64,000 bases of DNA from Amoebophrya sp. A120. Taxonomy: Eukaryota > Sar > Dinophyceae > Syndiniales > Amoebophryaceae. Positions 34,133-46,800 of this stretch are shown here, in pieces (position 1 is the first letter of the stretch; each line of letters opens with the position of its first letter). The stretch spans positions 8,079,224-8,143,223 of the forward strand of contig CAJINV010000002.1 of the NCBI GenBank assembly GCA_905178155.1, written 5' to 3'. Below the pieces are notes generated by a model that was not told the DNA's origin, ran no database searches, and saw only the letters and a list, made by a program, of their open reading frames with translations. The position numbers and the translations under genes are program-made.

Positions 34133-35421
34133 ATGCCACGAATAACGCTCGAACTTGTGCAGTTCTCCGCGCAGGGAATCAATGCGGCCAAGCAGCGACA
34201 GTTGTCCATGCGAGGGTATAACACAGATTGTCATGCTCCTGCAACATGATTCTGATTCACTAACTTGTGAAAATTGCGAGTGCACCTGCCCCGGATAGCA
34301 TGCTTGTTGATTTTCATATCACGACGTCGTCGACCGGCACGATAAGGAACAAGATTTGCTTTGCAATACAAATGCCCATCTTATTTTCATTCTAAAACTA
34401 AACAGGAAGCACATCGAAGTGCTGGAGAACTTGGGGTGTACACGAGACCACTACGAGTGCCTCGACATGTCCGATAACCAGATAATGAAAATCAACAAAT
34501 TCCCACCACTTACGAAGATCAAGACTCTGCTCTTCTCCGGAAATCACATCCAGAGAATCGTTCCCGATGCATTTGACGGTAAATAAAATGCGATATATTT
34601 TTTTTCGTCAAGATGAAAGAGGCATTCTTTTTCCTGTGCCATCCTGAACTCAGCCAAAGCTTGAAATCGTCTTTGACCTAGTGCATTTTTGGGTAGTTCC
34701 GAATGTAGTTCCCTCTGTTTTTTTATCCGCATCTGCTCCTGTCGTAATTTTTGAGATCTAAAATAAACCCGGATGAATAAACTACAGAACTTCCTAATCT
34801 GGAGTCGATCGTGCTGACGAGGAACAGGATCAAGAACCTCGTTGACCTCCTTCCGCTGGCGAAGTGCAAGAAGCTAGAGAGAATCACGCTAAAGGAAAAC
34901 GACATCTGCGTGCACGAACATTACAAAATGTTCGTGGTATACCTGCTGAGGAACACCAACCTCAGAATATTTGACTTCCAAAAGATCGGGGACAAGGTAC
35001 TACTTGATCGGAGGTTTTTTCTGCCTGGTGTGATGCCGTGTGTGATTTTGACAGATTCAACAGACCGCGTTGATTTATTTTCCACTTGATTACTATATGG
35101 AATATGAAGATGCATCGTTTTTGAGATGATCAAGCAACCTCATTTGCACCATACCCGCCACAGGAACGCGAGAAAGCCATCGAACTGTTCGAAAAAGAGC
35201 AACCCGGGCTGTTCGAACAGCTCGCCCCAGTGCGGCTCAGCAGGGAAGAGGAAGCGGCGGAGAGGAGAAGTAAACTCACTGAAGCGCAGCAGCAGCGCTA
35301 CTTTAAGTTGATCCAATCCGCCCCGGACGCGCAGCACATTCAGGTCCTGCAAGAGAAATTTGACAGAGGCGAGGCGCCACCGGAGTCCTTCGAAGACATG
35401 AAGCTCGAAGTGGTTTCATGA
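34133..35421 (+). CDS. U2 snRNP protein A' (U2A'/Lea1)
   Basis: Exons are 34133-34215, 34406-34578, 34788-34996 and 35164-35421, all GTA...AG, giving 240 aa (human homologue ~255). The protein binds U2 snRNA stem-loop IV with U2B'' and is a core part of the U2 snRNP that recognises the branch site. The layout matches: N-terminal MPRITLELVQFSAQGINAAK, then IEVLENLG (family VIENLG), leucine-rich repeats (YECLDMSDNQIMKINKFPPL, IKTLLFSGNHIQRI, LESIVLTRNRIKNLVDL), LERITLKEND, and the LRR cap VVYLLRNTNLRIFDFQKIGD. The C-terminal helix has KAIELFEKE. It is notable that a splicing factor lies within a window of non-canonical introns, although position implies no link. It contains no introner itself. 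Confidence 0.9.
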
Positions 35422-36076
35422 TGGTAGAGGATGGCCGCATTTTCACAGACGCAAATGCGGACTTTTTGGTCTGAGCGATGATCTACGCACATGTAGAAGT
35501 AGAAGGCTTCTACTAGTATAAATCCAAGATTCAACAATAATATATATATAACGTGATAGGTATATTATCACTGCTGACGTCTAGGTCTAGCAGGATCCAA
35601 TGCTTGCGTTTGCCGCTCCTCCCGTTGTCCTCGTGTTCCATCTTTGGAGACACTCCGACGCGTCGTGGAGAAACGACCATGTAGAGATAAGCTGCGTGCC
35701 GTCGTGTGAAGAAATTATGTGTCTGTGCATTTCTACATCTGCGCACGAAAAACGTGTGCCCACATCATATGTGCGCTGAGTTCGAGTTGGAGTTGCAAAT
35801 GCTGGAAGTAAAATGGCTGGAGATTGAAAAATCGCATTGTGGCTTCTTTTTCGTCGATTAGGAATGTCGATATTTTTCATGATCCGGGTGTGGTCTCTTG
35901 ACAAAAAGAAAGACTGTTTTGTCGAATAAAGAAAACCCGATCAGTTCTCATCTAGTCAAAGAAGTTTTCCTTTTTTTTGCTTTCTCCGGAGAAAGATATC
36001 TGTACCGAAAAGCTTTTACTTTTGTTTCTCGTGTTGTTCCAAGAAAGCTAAAAACATCTGGTTGACAACAATCATC
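35422..36076. other. Intergenic, about 0.65 kb, no gene seen
   Basis: AT-rich, with a short (AT)n run near 35540. Nothing else recognised. Confidence 0.55.
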
Positions 36077-38281
<2,205 letters not shown>

Positions 38282-38689
38282 GTGGGAGCGGTTTTTCGCG
38301 ACTTGGTGGGTGGTCGCGTTTTGTGTGTGTGCGTGAAGGAGGTCTGCTTCATTTTGGTGTATATGTGTAAACAAGAAAAAGTTGTTGCTTTTTTTGCTAA
38401 TAGTCCAATAACACTGAGTGAGAATTCTACTTTTGCTGTTGTTAGTGGGATGGACGGTAGAAAGTTGCTTCCAAAAGTGCTTTCAGATGCAGTGCTGCTG
38501 AACTTATATTTTCGAAGCCGTTTTTACCGCTGGCACGGGCCATGCGGAAATATGGCTGCGAGGAGGAAACAGAAGTGAACTATTAATTACTGTTTCGGCT
38601 TTATCGCTCTTAAATGTGTTCCGTTTACGACACCTGCCGCGAACGCAGCCAGCGGCTGTGTTAGCCTAGCTCCTCGCACCGTAGTGCTA
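38282..38689. other. Intergenic, about 0.4 kb, no gene seen
   Basis: AT-rich sequence leading into GC-rich island 2. Nothing recognised. Confidence 0.5.
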
Positions 38690-40450
38690 GGTCAGCTGGG
38701 TTTCGTCTTCATACCACCTTGCACCAATACGCACAGAGGCAAAGAGGAGGCCTGGCGAAGGGGGGCGAAAGCTGCAGAGGGCTGCGCCGGAGGTCCTTGG
38801 GCAGGCGAAAAAAGCCGGGCGCTGCCCTTCGTTTTGCTGCCCTCGCCTATCTTGGCGATGCGCGTCGACGCTTCCCGTGGCCCGCCTCTGCCACGGTGGG
38901 CGGGCCGGGGTTTCCTTGACCGGCGACGATTGCGGCCGCAGGTATGCGCCCGGGCGAGATTGGGACGAAACCCTAGCAGAGAAGATTGGGACAGGCGCCG
39001 CGGCGAGATGAGGCGGCTGCCGCGCGGAGGGGTCGCGGGAGGTTGCGCCGATGAAAATGGTGGCCACATCGCCGACGTCTGCGGGACCGGATCGACCCCA
39101 CGAACCACAGGTATATCCGATGACATTGCTGGCCGCCGCAGGCGCTCTCCCCGCGGGTTTGCCTTGCTTGGCGCACTAACTTCCGCGGCCGAGGCATTTG
39201 CGAGCCCCGGCGGGCCGCCAAGCGCGCCGGCCGGCGCGGCCGGGCCGGGCCGCTAAGGGCCCGCCAAGGGCACTGCGGCGCTGCGCGCTTCTTTTGCGCT
39301 GGGGCTAGTACGTCCGCGCTTCGGCGCGCAGCGTCCTGAACAGGTGCCCGATTCTGGGACAGCTGCTGCCCCAGGCCCGCACGGCCTTCCGCGTGTTCGG
39401 GTCTGTGCGTCCAGCGGCAGAGTGCGGAGGCACGTAGCGAACGGAAAGGCGGCGCCCGGAGGCTTCGCGCGGGCGGCGCGGCCGCTCCTTGGCCGCGCCG
39501 GCCCCCGTTTAGGTGTCGCCGCCCTTCGAACACGTCGGCCACCTTCTGGGTCCCCGGGATGCGCCCCGGCGAGCCGGCGACCTGGTGGAACAAGAACCCC
39601 GGCGACCTGGTGGAGCAAGAGGATTGGGCCCCTACGGCCCTTGCATTTCCGGCGGGGCCCCCATCGGCCTGCTCGCCCCGCGCGCCCGCTCCGGCTGGGC
39701 CGCTAGTGCCGTCGGGCCGGCGCCCTCGCGGCCTTCCTGCTGGGCGGGCGGGCGCCGCCCGCCGCATTTCGTATATTCACCGCCGCGCCAGGAGTTGGCT
39801 TCTATCATTATAGACAAGCATTGGCTGTTGCGCTCCCTCCGGTTGCGCGTCCGGCGCGAATTGGGAGGCAAGCACACCCGGGCCGCGCCTTGAGCACAGG
39901 GGCGCGTTTGGTGCGCTGCCGTTGCCCCCCGGTGCGGGCACGTACTCTCGCGTCGTCGGCCTTGGATACTGATAAATTTTTTGGCATCATACGTGAGAAG
40001 GACAGAGCGGACACGCTTGGCCGCGCCATCCTTGGATGCTGCCACTTTCGTTGTGTTCATATCATTTGTGAGCCTGCGTGGGCCCCACGGCCAGACACGT
40101 ATTGAGTTGATGTTTTTGGAGGGCGAGAGCCTATTGGTACCCTGCGAGGACGGCTGTAGGTGGCAAGATGACCGGCGCGGACGGCAGTACATCGCGGCGC
40201 TTCCGAATGAATCGCGCATGAAATTCATGTTGTCTTGCTTGGTATACTTGCTTCAGAATTTTAGGTGTACCGAACCCGAGAAACAATGACAATGCCACAA
40301 CGACGCATCTGCACGAAAAGATGGCAACGTAGTCTGTGAGTCTTGTTGACCACCTAGCGGGTGACATGTTGCCCCGGGTGAAGGATCTCCGAGTGCTTCT
40401 CTGCGGGTCTTGGGGCACCGCCTCCAGTGCGCTGCGCTTGCCGCTAGACT
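38690..40450. other. GC-rich island 2, no supportable gene
   Basis: About 1.4 kb of strongly GC-rich DNA (to about 40080) fading over a further ~350 bp. Like island 1, it has long frames on both strands with Arg/Ala/Pro/Gly-rich translations and no motif I recognise. It contains a tandem duplication at 39574-39621 and a dense palindrome near 39750-39770 (GGCGGGCGGGCGCCGCCCGC). It starts ~400 bp after DHFR-TS and ends ~100 bp before the next gene's start codon, so it could in part be a promoter-proximal or 5' untranslated region. By eye I found no convincing alignment with island 1. Confidence 0.55.
39574..39621 (+). repeat. Short tandem duplication in GC-rich island 2
   Basis: Two copies of a 25-bp period unit, each starting CCGGCGACCTGGTGGA and differing at one base in the first 22 positions. 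It looks like a local slippage or duplication product. Confidence 0.7.
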
Positions 40451-40549
40451 TCCTTCTTCCAACTAGTATTTATTTCCTTGCGTTTTGATGATCTTTTCCT
40501 TTTCGAATTTTGCCAAATTTATAGAAATTTCCGTGTCGGATTCTTCTCT

Positions 40550-42864
40550 ATGCGCGCAAGATTCGAGTTTTTTCATCTTCGCATGCAATCAGTCAAATCC
40601 ACAGCAGCCTCCCCAACAGCCTCTACTTCGAGTAGTGTTTCCTCGTCCAGCAACCCCGCTTCCCTTTCCCCGGACGCCACACCGCCAGACAGCGCTGCGG
40701 CTACGACGGCCTCGAGTCTTACCTTTCCCTCCCTGGACCCACCGGCACTGTTCCAGGATGGAGAGAGCACCACTTTGGAGAAGGACAGCAGCAAAGCGAG
40801 TACGACGGAGGAACAGGCTACAACATTAGACCAACTGGAGAAAGAGTTCCTCGATGGAGGCACATCATCTTCCTCCGCAGCAAGCGCTGCAACTACCTCA
40901 GCGTCCGCTGCCTCCACCGACGGGCAGGAACTCGCCGCCGGAGCTTCCGTGGAACATCAATCGGGCGCAGGCGATTTGAAATCCGAGGAGGAGGAGGACA
41001 GCGGTAACGTTGTCACCAAAGCCATCGAGGCGGCAGAGGAGGAACAGAAGGCCGCGGACGTGGTGGAGGCGGCCAACCAGAGCCTGCGGAAGTTGCAGAA
41101 AAAGCAGCAACTTGCGCTGAAGCAGTCGGCGGAAAACGTGAAGCGGCTGGAAGCGGAAAACGCGAGACTGCACGACGAACTCGCGGACTTAACCGACAAG
41201 CTCGCGTCCGCAAAGGAATCCGAGGAAGCCGCACAGCAGGCCGCGAAACAGACCCGAGAGACCGCGGAAGCGGAGACGCGAGTGGTCGCAGAGGCGGAAA
41301 AAGCGGCGGAGAAGGACACGGTGGAAGCGCGGAAAAAGGAGGAGGAGGCATTGCAGCAGGTGGAGGAGAGGAAGCAGGTAGACTTAGATGGCATTAACAG
41401 CCAAGAATTTCTGCTACTTTTTGGCTGAGTTGTTCACATTGCGGGTTTTCACAGCATGACAGAACAATTCTGGTCTTGTTCTGTCTGAAGTTCAGCAGCT
41501 GCAGCACAGTATCTGTATAAGAATCATCAAAATTGCCCAACAGGAAACCGCCGAGCTGACCAAAACTGCGGATACGGTTTCGCAGAAACTGGTCACCAAC
41601 CTCGCCGTGGTGAAGCAGAATGTCGCATCGCTCGAGTCTGCGACGGATAAGATGCGAGCGGATAACAAGGAAAACACGGAAAAAGCGGACAAGTACGCGA
41701 AAAAGATCGTCGAATTAGAGAACGAAGTGGTGAAACTGCAGCAAGAGAGGCTGCCACTGGAGAAAATCAGCACCATTGTCACGAATGCTTTGAAAAAAGA
41801 ACTGGGGCCGGAGTTGGAGAAGTTGTCCTCGGAGTCGACGGAAGTGGAAACGGAGGCTGAGAACGCAGCGGGGTTGTTAGAAAAAATGCGGGAAGCGGAC
41901 GTGAGCAACGCGGATGCAGTGAGCGTAGCGTTCCAAAAATTTCGGAATTCCAGAGCGGACATTTTGGAGAACGTTCTGGAATTGACACAGAAAGTTAATC
42001 CAGGTACTATGTGGTTTTTCGTTTGCAACTTGGAGTAAACTGCTTGCGCAGAAGATGGTGTTGTACTAATCCAACGAGATCCTCTACTAGTAGAAAGTGA
42101 AGCTGCAGCAGCGCATCGCGAAGACACCAAGAAATCTATCAAAATCAGACGCAGCCAAGTCCGTCGCAGAGGAGGCTGCAATTACGACAGTGGAAAACGC
42201 CAAGGCTGCGGAAGAGCGAACTACTACGAGCGAAGCGAAAGAAGCTCCTTCTTTTTTTTTCCCGCTCCTGGGTGGGCACCCGGAAAGTAGTACCACCCCG
42301 ACTGATGCCGAAGACAAGGACCACGCCGCGACAAAATCTGCCGCAGCCCCACCTACCGCTGGCGTTGCCACGTCTGCCGAGCGCAAGAACGAATCGGGGG
42401 ACAGTCAGATGGAAGAAACGGGTCCGGCACCACAGGTGGTTGTGGAACATCACAAGCAGCAAATAAAAGCAGAAGACACGCCGGCAGCGAAGAAAATCGA
42501 GAAGGAGCAGCCGCTCTCTCCTACCTCCATGGAGGAAAAGAAACAGCACGAAATTGAAAAGCCCACATCTTCCCCGGTCGCGCTTCTCGCACCGGGCGCG
42601 CCGCTGCCGCTCGGGTCCCCATTGCCACTGAATTCAAACGGGAGCGGCCGGGCGGGAGAATTCGTGGAGATTGTGCCGCCGGTTTCGGAGCAGGGTGCAG
42701 CTTCTGCGGCTACGACAGGTGGAGGAGGAGGGAATGAGAAGCAGGAGAAGAATTCTATCACTTCAACGGGCGGAAAGGATGAAACGAATATCGCATCACG
42801 GGAGCAGATGGAGCCCTTGCCGACACCACGGACGATCAGAGATTTGAATAAATCTTCGTCGTGA
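40550..42864 (+). CDS. Coiled-coil protein with Ser/Ala/Pro-rich ends, 684 aa
   Basis: Exons are 40550-41377, 41544-42003 and 42098-42864; both introns are GTA...AG. I chose ATG 40550 as the first in-frame ATG; a second at 40583 would give 673 aa. Residues ~150-285 and ~280-430 show dense heptad-like Lys/Glu/Ala repeats (SLRKLQKKQQLALKQSAENV, KKIVELENEVVKLQQERLPL), a long coiled coil spanning the first intron. The first ~130 and last ~240 residues are Ser/Thr/Pro/Ala-rich and probably disordered, with a Gly run (TGGGGGNE). No signal peptide or catalytic motif is present. It is likely a scaffold, cytoskeletal or nuclear structural protein; the family is unknown. Its start lies just past GC-rich island 2. 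Confidence 0.68.
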
Positions 42865-43801
42865 ATAAGAGCAGCGATGAAGGTGCAGTCGTTTTGTATG
42901 ATTTTCGAAAGTAAGGAAGGAGTAGTTCTCAAGGAACTACTACCTGGTAGTGTCACGAACAAGTTTTGGTATGATTTTAAGTCCTCTTTGCTGGTAGCAA
43001 TTAGGTTGAGATTCTGGATGTTGTTGTAAAATGGATGACTCCGAACAAACGGAAAAGGGTAGGAATGATGAACAATGCAACTACACTGACTACATCAAGA
43101 AACTGACGTGTGTACCGATGCCATGGCTCCATTGTGTCACCAGTACTGCAGCCGGCGGAGTAGACCGCGGCGTTTTTGTTTCTGGAGGAGTCGTTTCAGG
43201 GTTGTGAAGAATCTTCTGGTTGATCATTCCCTTATCGTGGCGCTTTGGTCCTGTCTATTGTGCAATTTCTATTGTCTTAGCGAGAGTCGAAAGTAGCTTG
43301 AGGGAATCTGGAAAGCCTGCGCGCCTTTAAGTATTCAGAAAAGGGGCTGCAATTTCCAGTCGCCGAATAAGCACAAGCAGCGGCAGCACAGTAATTATTC
43401 ATTGATAGTTAAGTGACCAGCCTTTTTTCACGAGGTAATTCGCGGCTTCTGGTTTTGTGAGTGTGTTTGATGTTTCTTTGACTGCGTTCCGTCGCGTGTT
43501 CATGGTGCTTTGAGTTCGGAGAAAAACATTTTTATCAAAAACGATTAGGAATTTTTGCTGGTAGCGTAACGGACTAAGAAGCGGCCACTGAACTTGCTAT
43601 GAGTGGTTATACGTGTACATTCTCTTCACAAGGTGCGACTCTTGTACAACGCTTATATTCACCTGCTTTATCCTCCTGATGGTGTTGACCTCAAAAATGC
43701 TATTATTTTCGTCGGGAACAATAAATTTTTGACGCTGTACGATAAAACATTTCCCGCAGGCGCTACAAAGTCCCAATTTTGGCACTGTGTTTGAAAAAAG
43801 T
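42865..43801. other. Intergenic, about 0.9 kb, no gene seen
   Basis: AT-rich with frames under 65 codons. No RNA gene recognised. Confidence 0.55.
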
Positions 43802-46800
43802 ATGCCCCGGCCTTCGCAGAAAAAGAGGAAGCAACTCACGAAGAAACGTACCAAGCTAGCCGAACAGGAATTGAAGGAAAAAGCCGAGCGCGAGCAGGCC
43901 AAGCGAAGTATAATTGCCAATACGGAACATCAACAACAAGCCCCTGCTCCTCCTGATAGTGTAGTGACCACCGAGGAGATAGTAATTCCTTCGCTCCGAA
44001 TCCCTAATACAGGAGCCCTAGATCATCAACAACATCCGGCTCAAAAATCCTCTGCAGGACAACTACAACAACCTGAAGTTGTTCGGTCATCCACAGCCGA
44101 GCGCAGCACTGTGTGCACCGAGGGCGATTTATTCAACAACTTCAGGCGAAGCACTTTCTTCAACAGCTTTACTTCCGAAAATGGCGCCGAGCAGCAAAAC
44201 GACGCAGAGCAGGAACTTTTGCAGCGCCTCAGCTCCTGCAGCACAGCGTCCCCGGTTGTAGCTGAGGAACCTGCGACGTCGGGGGCCGTCAGGACGAACT
44301 ACAGTGCTGCAGGTCCTCGTACAGATTCAGATTGTTCCACTAGACCTCCACGCCGGAGCTGCAGCGACACTGCTGGAGCAAGTGTTGTGCCAGCCACTAG
44401 CCCTGCCGCCAGCAAAAACCGTTCGCAAAGACGTTCTTCCAGCACCGCAGCGACAACTTTCCTGCACGAGCAGCAGCAGCAGGCTTTTAATGTCGAGGCG
44501 CGCATTCTCCGGGCTTTGAATTGGCAATTGGTCGAGGAGCTGCGGAGCACCCGGAGAGAAAACGCGTTTTTGCGGAAAGAAAATGAAAAGTTGAAGAGCC
44601 AAGTGGAAGTCACCGCAGTAGTCGAGGAAGATAGCAGCATCATCGTCTCCGGACCGCCCGTGCCATTTTTGAAGGAGGTGGATGTGCTGAACAACAGTGG
44701 AAGAAAGGAACGAAAGACAGGGACTACCTCGAATAAGGAACTTCGGCCAGGAGCGCAAAGAACGTCGATTAGCTGCGAAGACGAGTATGCTAGCAACAAC
44801 AGACAGCACTTGGAAATCGATGTGGAAGTTGAGTCGGTAAAAGCAGTGTCATCACAGAAGAAAAGACCACTCCAAGGGGTAGAAAACAACACCGAACATG
44901 ATTTTTCGTCTCCGGAAACCGCCGTCGGAAAGCAGCAAGCGCAGGACGACGATGGGTGTGATCATGTTCCGGTGAGGGAGGTAGAAGTCGATTTAGTTCA
45001 AAATGATAATGACCGGGAGGAGGATCGGAAGTTGGAGCTCGAATTAGAAAATTTAGTCGAAACCAGCTTCAACAACGGAGTAAGTGGTGGCGGTCTACCT
45101 AAGAATTCAACATCTTGCTTAGAAGTCATCTCTCCGTTGCGGCAGGTGCTTGTGCAAGAAGCCAAAGAGCACGACCATCATCTCTGCAGCAGTCCAAGCG
45201 ACGCGGAAGGCGCTGAGCTTGCGCAAGTCGTTGATGATGATATTTTGGTAGTCAACAACCACAGTGTCGCTGAATCGAAGGCGGACAAGGAGACAGAGAA
45301 TGAGCAGCAAACAGCCGCCGAGGAACGCGAAAGAACTGCTGGTGGCGAAGGAATTCTCTCATTCGAGTCTAAGCAAGAAAGAACTGCGTCGCCAGGTGCG
45401 TATGTGAAAGCAGCAGCAGACGTGGAGGGCAAAACCTCAACGACCGATGAAGGAGATGAAGCAAATGTTGAATACAGCGACGGCCACAAACCTTTCACCG
45501 TCGAGAAAGAGAATGACTCTGTAGTTCCAGCAGAAGATGAATTTCGCACGAACGAGCCTGAGGGAGAACTAGAAACAAACGAGGTAGAAAAATCGAAGCT
45601 AGAACCACACGAAATCGGAGAAGTAAACGAGTTGTCCTCTTCCTCTCCTGGTACTCTCGATAGCTGCGTTGTCTATCCCGCCAAGGTTTTGCAAAAGTAC
45701 GGGGATTTCACTTTCTCGTTATTGCAAAGAAGCCGTGCCAGACAGCGGGACTTCGCGAAGCGAGTTTCCTTATTTGAATCCAATCAGCACCTGAACAGCA
45801 ATGCGGGTTCAAATCGCAACTCCGTAAACAGCACGAAAACGACCGCCAGTGCAGCGTTCTTTCACGGCGGGGGCTCTTGCAACACCACCGTGAGCAGGAG
45901 CAGAGACTCTTACAGCAAGAAAAGCAGTAATTTTGTCGACATCAGCCGCATTTCGACGAGCAATCTAGTGACGAAACGACTGCAGGAGCTAGAACAGCAA
46001 CAGCAGTTGTCGTCTTCTCCGGGTCTGCTGGCAGAAGCGAAGAGGAAAATTACAATATCTTCGCTGAACAACAACAACAGCAATAACGACCGAAATCGTG
46101 GTGCTGGGACTTCTGTCGGTGCGATCAAAGCTGCGCCGACGAGAATTTCGATTTCCAACAATGGAACCAGTTGGTGCAGTAAAAATGAAAAAGATCAAAA
46201 TTATGAAAACGCACTTTCAGTGACCGAGAACAAATCTGCCGATCAGAATGCGTTCAAGAAACGAACAACGTTGATCGACACCGCTTCATCTCTTGCAGCG
46301 CCTTCCTCTGTCGTGTCGGTCCCGGAAATAAATGTACAGAATTCATCGGGTAGTTCTTCATCATCTTCATCCTTCGCAATAAATGCGAATCTTTTAAATG
46401 CAACTGAAACTGCTGGCGGATGCTCGGGTCTTGGTGGTCCGTTGTTTTCCAAATCCAGCGCTCCCCAAAAAATAAATTCCGCCTCTTCGTCCAGTGTGCC
46501 AACTTCAGAACAAGACGTAGCGCAATTATCGTTTCCTCATCCAACAACTACAACTGCAGGGTTCTCTGGTTGTGTTTCCGACCTTACTTCAATAAGAACC
46601 GGGTCAAAGAGCGACTACGACCCGACAGACTGTGCCATTGGTCTTAAGGCAGTAGAACTAATACCGGAAGAAGTAGCTCCTGTACCAGAAACTACACGAG
46701 GGCCAGGAGTAGCACCAGTCGTGTCTTCTTCAAATGACGAAAGTGGTAGACAACTAGAGGAGCTATTTCCCATCGCTGTGAACGACCAGTCTCTCTCCTC

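Noticed and set aside
38973..39767. 264-codon minus-strand frame in GC-rich island 2
   Set aside because: Same composition effect, with competing frames on the plus strand and no recognisable domain.
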